A stretch of DNA of 64,000 bases from Acidobacteriaceae bacterium (GTDB lineage Bacteria; Acidobacteriota; Terriglobia; Terriglobales; Acidobacteriaceae), in NCBI GenBank assembly GCA_025462735.1, contig JAOAPC010000016.1, forward strand, positions 151,822 to 215,821, given 5' to 3'. Every line of letters starts with the position of its first letter. Position 1 is the first letter of the stretch. Made by a program: the position numbers and the translations under genes. This document shows positions 9,235-17,749 of the stretch, piece after piece. The notes below the pieces were generated by a model. It worked only from the letters and a program-made list of their open reading frames with translations, was not told where the DNA came from and did not search any database.

Positions 9235-9543
9235 TTACTTCCACCAGCGGTCGTGCAGCGCGATCAATACGCTGATCGCCGTCGTCATCCCTGCATTCAC
9301 TAGACGGTCATAAACTCCGCGCCGCACGTCATTGCGCTCCAGCGTATTGACCCGATTTTCTATAACGCTCATACGGCCCGGCTGTCCGCTTCCAAGTAGG
9401 GTTTCCATTTTTACTTCCAGGCGCGCGAGTTTTTCCAGCACTTCGCACTGGAAGTCGTTGTCGGTGACGCGCACCACCAGCGGATGCTTGGTGGGCTCGT
9501 GTTTGCGAGCAGTCTCTTCGACGTCTTGGGTTCGATTGGACAT
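9235..9543 (-). CDS. small coiled-coil protein with C-terminal hydrophobic segment
   Basis: A 102-residue protein. The middle (about residues 35-75) is a heptad-like helix around EKLARLEVKMETLL and VIENRVNTLERND. The C-terminus is a short hydrophobic stretch (AGMTTAISVLIALHD). This coiled-coil plus terminal hydrophobic layout is seen in XhlA/holin-like phage proteins. It lies directly after the tail gene, where lysis genes often are. A lysis role is possible but not shown; no endolysin gene accompanies it. Confidence 0.55.
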   Translation of the reverse strand: MSNRTQDVEETARKHEPTKHPLVVRVTDNDFQCEVLEKLARLEVKMETLLGSGQPGRMSVIENRVNTLERNDVRRGVYDRLVNAGMTTAISVLIALHDRWWK

Positions 9544-9629
9544 AATTAAAACAGCGGGAAACAGCTATCGGCTCTCAGCTCTTCAGCTTTCAGCCAACAC
9601 AACGCGGCACGTACATCAAAGCGAAGCGC

Positions 9630-11999
9630 TCAATACGGAAAATCCACATGTAGCGCGGCAGATTGGCGTGAGTACTTTGGCGGCACTGAGCCATCAAACT
9701 GACGCAAGAAATAGTTCTGCACTTTTGACAGTCGCGGAAGCGTGAAGATTTGCGTCGTGAAGCGTCCGGCAAGGTTTTCGTCGTTGTAGGGGCCCCAGCC
9801 GCTGTCACTCCATCGGACCTCAAATCCGCCCGCGCTAAGCGCTGGAATGCCAGTGTCGATGCTGACGGTTGTCGAAGCCACTTGCGTGACCTGCGCCGCA
9901 GTGAGGTTAGGTAACACCGTAGTACCTACTTGCGCGTTCGTGATCGGAGTGATGGTAAGCGGGGTGGTTACCTTGGCAGCTTCCAGTTCAAACGACAGAG
10001 TCTTAGCCGCATCGTCGGCAAACTGAATTTTGTACAGACTGTGGTCCCCGGCGAGATCTGTGAATGCGATCTCCACCTCACGCACGATAGCTTGAAAACT
10101 TGCCGCGCATGAGGGAACGTTCACGTTGAGAGCATCACCAGGGAAAATATCTTGCGCAGCGCCGGGAAGAAAATCGCTCCAAGCTTCGTACTTGCCCGTC
10201 CAGCCTGCGGTCGCGCCATCCGACAAAAGGGCCAGCGCTGCATTTTCACAATCGACGCTGGTACGAGGCGGTGGCGACTTCACATGCCGCACCAGGCCGC
10301 GCACGCCATTATCGATTCCGCGCGGCTGGGCGGTGATGCTGGTTGGGTTCGTGACCCGCGCCATGGATCTTCCGGCGGTCAATAACAACGAGTCGCTTCC
10401 ATATTGACCACGAAAATGCACTTCAATCTGTTCATTGAGAGCGGGGACATACTGAGTAAAGAAATCGAGAGTTGTGCCGGAGACAACGTTGCACTCGCAT
10501 CCTGAAGAGAGCGGGCCGACAAGCCGCGTGGTATAAGGCTGTCCCGGAAGAGCGGTGCGCACTTCGACGTCGACCGCCTGAATAAGCCGCGTGAAGGCTA
10601 TTGCGCAATACAGGCTGCGAGAGTTCACCAACGCGTAAGTGCAAAATGACGGGGCGCCGGAGGTGACGCCGTCATACAGCACAAGGGCGGGCGCAACCAG
10701 AGTGGCGGGATTAGTTGGATCAACGTCGTGCACTTCAAGCACCAGGCGGACATTTGCGCTTACCAGTGCTCCACCGACGCCGTTGCCCGCCGGATTCGCC
10801 GCGCAATGAAAAATCTGCTGCTGACGGTAAATTTCCTGGGAGTAGATTCGCGTGCTAAGGACGTAATGATGACCGGTAACCGTGGCCAGTGCGGTTCCAA
10901 CGGGGGTCCCGTTAATTAGAGCCTGTATCTGCGACACAGATCCTGCGGGCGTGATTTGAAATCCAGCCAGGCAATTCGCGGCCGAAATAGTGCCCAGGTA
11001 AAGACCGCCGAGAATCCCGGATGAAAGTGCCGAGGTGAAGACTACATCGCCATGCTCCACAACCCAGGAGCCACCAAGCTCTATTTTCTCCCCGAAGGTC
11101 ACTGTGGTTGCGCCGTCAGCGCCGGTCCCGCCGGCAATCTGCAGTTTCCCGCCGCTGACGACGATTGCGGCACTCGGACTGGCGACATTCCAGCGGGTCG
11201 GGTCGAGCGTGGCGGCCGTGTACTCCTCATCGAAGATAGTCCTGCTGCGCTTGGTGAACGGAGGCTGCGAAAGATAAAAGCGCGTCGTCAGGCCGTTACC
11301 GACGAAATAATCACGGACGTAAGCCTTCGGCTCGAGATCGCCAATCACGGTCACGTCGTTAGCGATGGCGTTCCCTGGATGAAGAGTGAGACCTTCCGGA
11401 GAAAAGCTGGGATCCGACTCGTTAAGCGTGTACGAGGCGGAGCCAATCGGGGCGAATATCAGCGTTCCATTGACAACCCGGTAGCTGGCGCGGGCCGCGA
11501 CGGAAATATCTGCAGCGTGCTGGGACCATGACTCCTGCGGGTCGGGCACATAATAAGGAAGCGTATCCAGATTCTGCGCAGCGCCAGTGTCAAGGGCTCC
11601 GGGGATCGCATCCTGGGTCACCTGCCGGAGCGCGTCACCCGCGCTCCGGGCCACGAAAGGGCTTCGGGTGGAGAGACGCTTTTCATCGAGCAACATTTCA
11701 TCGCTTTGCGCGACAAAGTTGTAGCGGTACATCGCACCGCGCTCACCTCAACCCAGATACTCGTATTCCGGCTCGGTCTTTATATATCCCGTGAAAACGT
11801 CTTGGCCATTGGTGCGTCCCAGCGTGACGCGCGCGCCGCGATTCGGCACAATGAAATTCGGGCCTACAGAAATCAAACTGAACTGTAATAGCGAAGCCTC
11901 ATTCAGCTTGCGCGTGACCCGCGGAGTGCGAGCAGCGTCGATGTCGGCGGTGTAATCCCGCGGGCCAGCGCCATCGAGATTGTCAATTTGCAGTTTCAT
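9630..11999 (-). pseudogene. phage tail hub/tip protein, interrupted by an in-frame TGA
   Basis: Two open frames on the minus strand lie in the same reading frame: 83 codons (11999-11748) and 700 codons (11732-9630). A single TGA at 11748-11750 and five sense codons separate them. Read through, they give one protein of about 789 residues. Its N-terminal strand-rich part resembles phage baseplate/tail hub proteins (GPNFIVPNRGARVTLGR, FTGYIKTEPEYEYLG). It continues into a long domain with a concanavalin-like region and, near the end, a fibronectin-like segment (TTVSIDTGIPALSAGGFEVRW). The natural stop is also TGA. A Trp-to-TGA change is the simplest reading; the downstream part has its own ATG and could still be made. 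Confidence 0.72.
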
Positions 12000-12078
12000 A
12001 TCAGTTAAGAGAATCGCTCCCCAGAGCTGGTTGCGCCAAACACACGCGATGTTTCTATTTGCGGAACAATGACCGGCG

Positions 12079-13092
12079 TCAGTACAGGGCGGCTGTGGCA
12101 GCTGGAAAGTAACTGCGATAGCACACAGCTATCTGGCCGTCGTTCTCATCGGTATGCGGCAGCGCAATAAATGCCGCGTGCAGGGCCACAGCGGCAATTG
12201 GTTTAGCAATCTCGATCGCCTGTTCGCGCTGCCATGGCGTCGGAACGCTGCTTGTAGTTGGGTGAACCGTTGTCGCCGGACTCAAACGCGGATAATGAAA
12301 GCATATTCTTCCACCCGACTCATCGCCCGCAACAAACAACGCGGACCACTCCTGAAAGAATGCGCCTCCCTCGCGGTCCACGAACGCTACAACCGTTTGC
12401 AAGCCCGCACCCGCCGGGGGCGCACCGCCCAGGAGAGGTTGCGCCAGTATTAAAGAAGTCGCGGTGACCTGCGCAACCCTACCGAGGTTAAAAGTCACAC
12501 GACGAATATAATCCGCGTCTTGATTCACGTCGGTGGGATTGTTAACGTATGCGGCCGAAATTCCAGTGCCGACATAGCCCGTCTGTTGTTGGTAATCCGC
12601 GTCGACGGCGATAATGTCGCCTACGGAAAATGAATTTACTGATCCGACGCCCACGATTATTTCGGCTGCGCTGGAACCCGGCAGCACAGCAATCGGCGTC
12701 AGAGGGTTTCCGCCGGAAGGCTGTGCTTCCGCATTAGGATCCGTAGCGAGGACATTCATGTGCTCGGAGCCGCCCGCTAGCGCCATCTGCAACTTTCCCC
12801 ATTCGCGAAAGTCGAAATCAATTCGCGCGTCAAGCGTGCCGCGAAATTGCGCGGCAGCAGCGCCTCGGACGCCTGCGCGTAACGGTTCATTCGGCGTAAG
12901 GCTGACGCGCTGGAAATTGTCGATCCAGCCCAGGTTGATCCAGGGAGCGGGTGGGGAGTCGAGCGGAAACGCTCCATACTTTCCGGGATCGAAAATTGCC
13001 GGGACCCCGGAGACGCGATTGACCGGCGCAAAGTAAGCGCGCACACGTAGGCCCACCGGCACCATGGCGCCGCGAACTGCGAAGCTGCTCAT
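12079..13092 (-). CDS. phage major tail tube-like protein
   Basis: A 337-residue structural protein of the prophage. The N-terminus VPVGLRVRAYFAPVNR and the following strand-rich sequence (NFQRVSLTPNEPLRAG, then GTLDARIDFDFREWGKLQ) resemble tail tube proteins of siphovirus-like elements. Position agrees: after the connector/terminator genes and before the tail hub. No tape-measure gene or tail-assembly chaperone lies between it and the hub; the gap is only 79 nt. The assignment rests mostly on gene order. Confidence 0.6.
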   Translation of the reverse strand: MSSFAVRGAMVPVGLRVRAYFAPVNRVSGVPAIFDPGKYGAFPLDSPPAPWINLGWIDNFQRVSLTPNEPLRAGVRGAAAAQFRGTLDARIDFDFREWGKLQMALAGGSEHMNVLATDPNAEAQPSGGNPLTPIAVLPGSSAAEIIVGVGSVNSFSVGDIIAVDADYQQQTGYVGTGISAAYVNNPTDVNQDADYIRRVTFNLGRVAQVTATSLILAQPLLGGAPPAGAGLQTVVAFVDREGGAFFQEWSALFVAGDESGGRICFHYPRLSPATTVHPTTSSVPTPWQREQAIEIAKPIAAVALHAAFIALPHTDENDGQIAVCYRSYFPAATAALY

Positions 13093-13171
13093 AATGAAGT
13101 CACCCGATTAGTATTCGTATTAAGCACTCAGCCCGACGCACGCTTCCGCCTAAAATGACGGCCTTCGCCCT

Positions 13172-13199
13172 GCTGAATGCTGAGTGCTAAGTGCTGGGG
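13172..13199. repeat. heptamer tandem repeat (GCTGANT type)
   Basis: Four units with an exact 7-nt period, GCTGAAT GCTGAGT GCTAAGT GCTGGGG, directly after the stop of the 176-residue tail-terminator-like gene. The same degenerate heptamer occurs at many other intergenic sites in the window. Confidence 0.75.
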
Positions 13200-13200
13200 G

Positions 13201-13731
13201 TTAGAAACTCACTTCAGAAAAGAAGAAAACTTTCAGGTTCGACGTTCGTTCCAGCCGAATTCCAGCCGTGCCGCGCGGCAGAGCTTCGGTTCGCGGAGCT
13301 TCGCTGCCCACAACTTTTCCAAGTTGAGGCGTGCTCCACACAATGCTGGTACCTAGCCCGGCGGCAGGCGTTTGCGTATAGTCGCGCTTGGGCGTGGTTG
13401 CAGGCTGACAGATTCTGATGAGCTCGGTATCGAGGGCGGCCAGTGTGCGTCCGCGATCGACTCCCGATTCCGCAGTGCCAAAGGTGTGATAAGAAATCAG
13501 GCACTCCAGCGAAAAGATTGCCCGGTCGCCGGTCTGCTGCGGCACAGGTTGCGCCGCTCCCCACTCGATGTAAAACGCGTCGGGCAGTGGCTTAATCGGA
13601 ATCACAGCTTCATTTTCAGCGACGACAACTGCCGGCCGGGTGACTCCATTCAAAGTAATCATGCGTGATGGATTTAGCGCTGCCAGCCGGTCACGCAGCG
13701 TGATGTAAAAAGTGTCTTTGGTGAATTGCAT
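13201..13731 (-). CDS. phage tail terminator/completion-like protein
   Basis: A 176-residue protein starting MQFTKDTFYITLRDRLAALN. Proteins of this size and place, between head-tail connectors and the tail tube, usually cap or finish the tail. The sequence has the mixed alpha/beta pattern with a strand-rich centre (RAIFSLECLISYHTFG) expected of that group. I cannot confirm the family by motif, so the call depends on synteny. Heptamer repeats flank it on both sides, which is not normal for a compact phage genome. Confidence 0.5.
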   Translation of the reverse strand: MQFTKDTFYITLRDRLAALNPSRMITLNGVTRPAVVVAENEAVIPIKPLPDAFYIEWGAAQPVPQQTGDRAIFSLECLISYHTFGTAESGVDRGRTLAALDTELIRICQPATTPKRDYTQTPAAGLGTSIVWSTPQLGKVVGSEAPRTEALPRGTAGIRLERTSNLKVFFFSEVSF

Positions 13732-13736
13732 GAGCT

Positions 13737-13871
13737 AGCTTTCAGCCGTCAGCTATCAGCCATCAGCTAACGGCACAAACCTTTACGCGGTAATCGGACG
13801 CAACAAGATTTCTACAGAATCAAAAACAGACGTAATTTCGTAGAAAGCTGAGAGCTGATAGCTGACGGCTG
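13737..13871. repeat. heptamer repeat pair in a prophage spacer
   Basis: The 143-nt spacer holds two arrays: AGCTTTC AGCCGTC AGCTATC AGCCATC AGCTAAC at 13737-13771, and AGCTGA-type units at 13844-13871 in the opposite sense. Together they could fold into a long imperfect hairpin. No gene is seen here. Confidence 0.75.
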
Positions 13872-13874
13872 CTC

Positions 13875-14276
13875 TTACTCCACTCCCACCAGCCGGTACA
13901 AATAAGCCGTTCCCGCGAAGTATTCCGTGTTCGCACTCTCGATGTGGAAGAGATCGCTCTGATACTGAATTCCCAGAGCCAGATCGAACAATGCTTCAGC
14001 GGTATCTGCTCCTTCGTCATCAACCGCATTCGCCACGGCCGAAGCGGAGATCAGAAATTCCAGGCGCACTCGCGGTCCGGTATTGGGCGCCGGAAGGGTG
14101 CGCACCACGACTGGCGAAATGGTCACCGTCTGCACGCCGGGATCGGTTAGCCCCAACTGCGTGCTGTCACTTCCTGTTTGAGTTGGCATCGGAAGTACGA
14201 GCCCGACTTCGTCTCCACCGAGCGCGCGCAGCAAAGCATCGGCGGCCCGCATAACTGCAGTTCCTGCGATCGCCAT
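13875..14276 (-). CDS. phage head-tail joining protein (HK97 gp10-like position)
   Basis: A 133-residue protein with a helical N-terminus (TAVMRAADALLRALGG) and a beta-rich body (RVRLEFLISASAVANAV). Its start lies 4 nt after the stop of the 208-residue connector gene, so the two are co-translated. Order and size fit a head-closure or neck protein. No diagnostic motif is visible. Confidence 0.5.
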   Translation of the reverse strand: MAIAGTAVMRAADALLRALGGDEVGLVLPMPTQTGSDSTQLGLTDPGVQTVTISPVVVRTLPAPNTGPRVRLEFLISASAVANAVDDEGADTAEALFDLALGIQYQSDLFHIESANTEYFAGTAYLYRLVGVE

Positions 14277-14279
14277 GGA

Positions 14280-14906
14280 TCATCTCGTTTTCTGCGCCAC
14301 AAAGGGCGCGAGCATTGAACGCACGGTAGCATCGAGCAAATCCGGCGCGAAGTAATCCATGCGGAAACGGTCCATGCGGCCAGTCTTCACATTCACGGCC
14401 GGAGTCGCCTGGGCATTGCGGACCACCTGCGCGCAGGCGTATTTAACCGCGTCAGGAATCGTGGCGTATCCCGCCGTGTAGATCATGTCCACCTCGCTGA
14501 ACCACAGGCCGACGAGGTTCAACGGCAGCGTGAGTTCGCCGGTAGCTGGATCGAAGTCGACCGACGCCGGGTCGATGTTGCTCCAGGTTCCTGGCATTCC
14601 AAACATGAGCGCCACATCGAGTCGTAGGTCATCGAACGGCCATTTTCCCCGGCGTGGAACCGTATATCGCCCACGGCCGGAGATAATAGGCGAAGTGGAG
14701 GGCCCTAACGGGACAAGTGGAAGATATGTGAGGTGAATAGTATTGCGATCGGGCATCATGCGGATGCGTTCTTCATATTGCGCAATCGCCAGCGTCGCGC
14801 GCCGGCAATGGGCGTCAATAAGCGACGACGCAGCCCCCACCAGCGACGGCTCAGTCGTCGTGTCCAGTCCGTAGAGTTGGTATTCGGTTGGAGAGAGATA
14901 GTTCAC
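14280..14906 (-). CDS. phage head-tail connector protein (gp6-like)
   Basis: A 208-residue protein beginning MNYLSPTEYQLYGLD. It has the helical pattern of head-tail adaptor proteins: a short N-terminal helix pair (SSLIDAHCRRATLAIAQYEE), a beta insert, then a helix starting PDAVKYACAQVVRNAQ. It is the first gene after the major capsid gene, as expected for the adaptor. It is co-translated with the next small gene. Confidence 0.6.
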   Translation of the reverse strand: MNYLSPTEYQLYGLDTTTEPSLVGAASSLIDAHCRRATLAIAQYEERIRMMPDRNTIHLTYLPLVPLGPSTSPIISGRGRYTVPRRGKWPFDDLRLDVALMFGMPGTWSNIDPASVDFDPATGELTLPLNLVGLWFSEVDMIYTAGYATIPDAVKYACAQVVRNAQATPAVNVKTGRMDRFRMDYFAPDLLDATVRSMLAPFVAQKTR

Positions 14907-15020
14907 GAAATCGGCTCCTTGCGTGTAGCTGTTTGCTGTTAATTTGATAAACCTTCGTCAGCCGTCAGCTGTCGGTCATCAGCTTGTAAGCTGTGGTCAA
15001 TGTGTGCGAATCGAAAAAAA

Positions 15021-15109
15021 TGTCATTCCGAATCGCTTTTAGCGATGAAGAACCTGCTTTGCGAAGGCGATAAGCAGATCCTTCAGGAATAAATTCCTTC
15101 GGAATGACA
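15021..15109. repeat. TGTCATTCCGA-type palindromic element
   Basis: An 89-bp element with terminal inverted repeats TGTCATTCCGAA/TTCGGAATGACA. It lies in the 254-nt spacer between the connector and capsid genes; the spacer has no gene. Shorter or longer copies are at 16224-16312 and 16832-16859. Confidence 0.75.
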
Positions 15110-15160
15110 TCCCGCGTGAACGGGTGCGGCCAATGGTCGAACCGAAAGCGACGGTAGTCC

Positions 15161-16132
15161 TTACCGATCGACCTTCACTTCGTAATGCGCGTAGGAAGCA
15201 CCCTTCACCACCACGCCCCCGAACTTCACCACCACGTTTTGCGCAGCCAGAGTACTTGGCAAGCCGAGCTGGAAAACGCGAGGATTCGGATCGGTGAGCC
15301 AGTGGTACTCGATCATGTCCTCACTAACGATGTAAGCCGGCAGCACCGCAGTGCCGCTGCCGGGAGTTCCGGTGTAACCGAGCGCCCACTCGGGGATCAG
15401 TGGCAAGTCGCCGGCCTGAGTGCTGAGCGCCTTCACGCGGAAGCCGCCGGTGATTTCAACCGTGTTGAGAACGACGTTGAATGCCGTCTTCATTTCGCGG
15501 TCGATCAGATCGAGCAGCACCGGATTCGCATAGATGGCAGTTGGCCTCACTGCGTAGCTGGAGTTCGAGACCATCTGCGCCACCGTGGACTTCAGCCCGT
15601 CGACGATGCTCGCCGAGGTCCCAATGGTTGTGGTATTGCCACCAGCTTCGATCTGGCCTATCGCGCCGAAATATTGCAGCGTGGTCGGCGTAGATAGCGA
15701 AGTATCGGTACCATTCCAGAGCGAGACGTCATGCGTGCGCATGATGCCGTCGATGGCATCCGCGAGATCTTTTGCCTGCAGATACGCGAACTGGCTCTGC
15801 TGACTGCCGACCTCGAGGTCGAAAAGGTTGTAGTTGATCTGTGAGACCAGCGCCTTCAATGGCACGCTGCGCTCCGCCCGGTTTGGGGCCTGCACTGTCG
15901 GGGCGATGTTGCGCGGATCGACAAATGCCTGTGCTGCAGTTGGCTGAGGAATTGCCAGTTCCTCGAAGAACCGCGATGGGTGCCCGGTTGCAGGCACCTG
16001 CTTAATACGCTGTCCGAAAGCGCCGCGCCGACGTACGATGTCGGTAATTTCTGTGAGATAGCGGTTAACTTCAATCGCACCCGGCCCAAGGAAATCGGCA
16101 GCTGCGTGCAGGTCAATAAATTGTGCGTTCAT
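15161..16132 (-). CDS. phage major capsid protein (HK97 fold)
   Basis: A 323-residue capsid protein. It shows the head-protein pattern: an N-terminal helical arm (IEVNRYLTEITDIVRRRG), a spine helix region (LAYLQ-like FAYLQAKDLADAIDGIMR), and the A-domain with RPTAIYANPVLLDLIDREM. A C-terminal strand block is VVVKFGGVVVKGASYAHYEVK. It is preceded by scaffold and protease genes and followed by the connectors, the canonical order. No long delta domain is present, in keeping with a separate scaffold gene. Confidence 0.8.
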   Translation of the reverse strand: MNAQFIDLHAAADFLGPGAIEVNRYLTEITDIVRRRGAFGQRIKQVPATGHPSRFFEELAIPQPTAAQAFVDPRNIAPTVQAPNRAERSVPLKALVSQINYNLFDLEVGSQQSQFAYLQAKDLADAIDGIMRTHDVSLWNGTDTSLSTPTTLQYFGAIGQIEAGGNTTTIGTSASIVDGLKSTVAQMVSNSSYAVRPTAIYANPVLLDLIDREMKTAFNVVLNTVEITGGFRVKALSTQAGDLPLIPEWALGYTGTPGSGTAVLPAYIVSEDMIEYHWLTDPNPRVFQLGLPSTLAAQNVVVKFGGVVVKGASYAHYEVKVDR

Positions 16133-16223
16133 GTTTTCTCCTGAAGAAAGAATGTGTGCTTCGATCAGATTTTCTGTGCCAGAACAACGTCAGCCGCAAG
16201 CCACCAGCAAACCATTTGACATC

Positions 16224-16312
16224 TGTCATTCCGAGGACCTTCAGGTCCGAGGAACCTGCTTTGTTGTTTGAGAGCAGCAGATTCCTCACCGCTAAAGCGG
16301 TTCGGAATGACA
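16224..16312. repeat. TGTCATTCCGA-type palindromic element
   Basis: An 89-bp copy with termini TGTCATTCCGA/TCGGAATGACA and an internal hairpin (CCGCTAAAGCGG). It fills most of the spacer between capsid and scaffold genes. Confidence 0.75.
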
Positions 16313-16346
16313 GCGTCTGAGAGTTTCTTGATAGCTCATAGCTGTC

Positions 16347-16769
16347 CTACTCGATCATTCCGGCGCGTGCCATTTCCGCTTTCACCGCAATGCGCTGTTC
16401 GACACTGAGGGTTTGCAGAGTTTTGTCGAGAGCGCCGGCTTCGAGCTTGTCTCCGAGTTCGGCATTATTTTTCGAGAGCAGCGCGGAGACAAATGGCGAC
16501 AGAGTTTTGCGAGTTAGCCGCGCGGCCTGTGCCTTGAGGTCCGAATTTACCTTCTCGAGTTCAGCTACGCGGTGCTCAAGTTCGCGCGAGCCTCCCGCGT
16601 TCACTTCCACTCCGCGTTCTTCGACCGCGGCCACAATGCGATCGACTTTTGCGTTCAGCGTTTCCTGTTGTGCGTCTAGTTTTCCCAGAACGCGGTCCAA
16701 AGTTTCAGCCGCGTTCGCCAGGCGATCGGCGGCAGCGGCCAGTTGATTAAGGGTTTCGTTGTGTTCCAT
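16347..16769 (-). CDS. phage scaffold-like coiled-coil protein
   Basis: A 140-residue, highly charged, almost fully helical protein. A long coiled coil spans about residues 5-90 (LNQLAAAADRLANAAETLD, then ELEHRVAELEKVNSDLKAQ). A compact helical C-terminus (VEQRIAVKAEMARAG) could bind capsid protein. It lies between the prohead protease and the capsid gene, the place of the scaffolding protein. The role is inferred from shape and order. Confidence 0.62.
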   Translation of the reverse strand: MEHNETLNQLAAAADRLANAAETLDRVLGKLDAQQETLNAKVDRIVAAVEERGVEVNAGGSRELEHRVAELEKVNSDLKAQAARLTRKTLSPFVSALLSKNNAELGDKLEAGALDKTLQTLSVEQRIAVKAEMARAGMIE

Positions 16770-16831
16770 GAGTTCTCCTTTTTAGCGATCAGCTGTCAGC
16801 CTCAGCTGTCAGGGGAGACACCCTTTCCACT

Positions 16832-16859
16832 TGTCATTCCGAGGACCTTCGGAATGACA
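16832..16859. repeat. minimal TGTCATTCCGA palindrome with heptamer array alongside
   Basis: The two 11-12 nt ends of the larger element lie almost back to back here, like an internally deleted copy. A five-unit GCTGANN heptamer array follows at 16877-16908. All of this is in the spacer between scaffold and protease genes. Confidence 0.7.
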
Positions 16860-16908
16860 GATGAAATGGGGTGTGCTGATGGCTGATGGCTGACGGCTGA
16901 AAGCTGAT

Positions 16909-17445
16909 TTATTCCAACTCGATCCACGTATCCCGATATGCGGCTTTGTCGCGGCGAAGAATCGCGGCTCCGGTGAAGGTCACATGCGTCAGCGTCCAAA
17001 TTTTTGCGCGAACATCGGCGACGCTGGCATCTGCGATTTCGTACGACATCCCGAGAGGGTTCTGTGGCCGACTGCGTGCTGAGCCGCTCGCGTGAATAAT
17101 TCCCGACTCGATCTGCTGCACAATCTCCGGAAAATCTTTGGCGAAGAGATATCCGCTAAGTTCAAGCTCTTTGCCGGCGATTTCCGCGCGCGTGATGACG
17201 CCAACTTTGCATCGCGCATCGTGGCGATCGAAGCTTGGGGAGAAGTCGAGTGCCATGCCAAGCAACGACGGCAGCGCTCGTTCGGCGGCGGTACGAGTCA
17301 GAATCACGCGATGGCCGCGCGACCCGGCCGGCGGCTTATCTGAAGGAGTGTCCACCAGCGTCAACACACCGCGGAACGGTTCCCGGTTCGGATGCCCGTG
17401 AACTGCGGGCATGGCAATCGCCATAGATGCAAGTTGGAAATTCAT
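16909..17445 (-). CDS. phage prohead protease-like protein
   Basis: A 178-residue protein with the layout of the herpes-assemblin-like prohead proteases (U9/U35 type). A beta-rich N-terminal half includes FRGVLTLVDTPSDKPPAG and HRVILTRTAAERALPSLLG. A His sits in SFDRHDARCKVGV, a strand block is LELSGYLFAKDFPEIVQQ, and a Ser-rich block is IIHASGSARSR. Such enzymes mature the capsid shell. ATG 17445 is used because upstream codons to 17673 cross repeat DNA. Catalytic residues are proposed, not proven. Confidence 0.62.
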   Translation of the reverse strand: MNFQLASMAIAMPAVHGHPNREPFRGVLTLVDTPSDKPPAGSRGHRVILTRTAAERALPSLLGMALDFSPSFDRHDARCKVGVITRAEIAGKELELSGYLFAKDFPEIVQQIESGIIHASGSARSRPQNPLGMSYEIADASVADVRAKIWTLTHVTFTGAAILRRDKAAYRDTWIELE

Positions 17446-17487
17446 AGGTAGGTATCGCTCCTGGCCTTTCTGGCTTTCTTGTAACTG

Positions 17488-17703
17488 TGTCATCCTGAGC
17501 GGAACAGAATCATTCGCGCGCGAATGATTCTGTGGGGTCGAAGGACCCCGCGTTCTTTGTATTGGCGGAAGTTGCGACGGGCGTTCAACCTGTGACCTCC
17601 TAAGAATGCCCCGCCGGCTGCAGACCGACACCAAGCATTCCAGAGGTCCTTCGACTCCGGGACTGGTCTGCATCGCAGACCAGTCCCTTCGCTCAGGATG
17701 ACA
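17488..17703. repeat. TGTCATCCTGAG-type long palindromic element
   Basis: A 216-bp element with ends TGTCATCCTGAGCG and its complement. It contains a perfect 28-bp palindrome at 17505-17532 and a perfect 11-bp-arm hairpin at 17661-17685. It fills the 304-nt spacer between portal and protease genes, with a heptamer array (17719-17745) beside it. Confidence 0.78.
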
Positions 17704-17749
17704 GGGATGTTTGGGGCTGATGGCTGATGGCTGAAGGGTGAGAGCTTAT

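Noticed and set aside
9630..11999. Alternative genetic code (TGA = Trp) in the phage
   Set aside because: The same gene and others in the element end in TGA, so reassignment is not supported.
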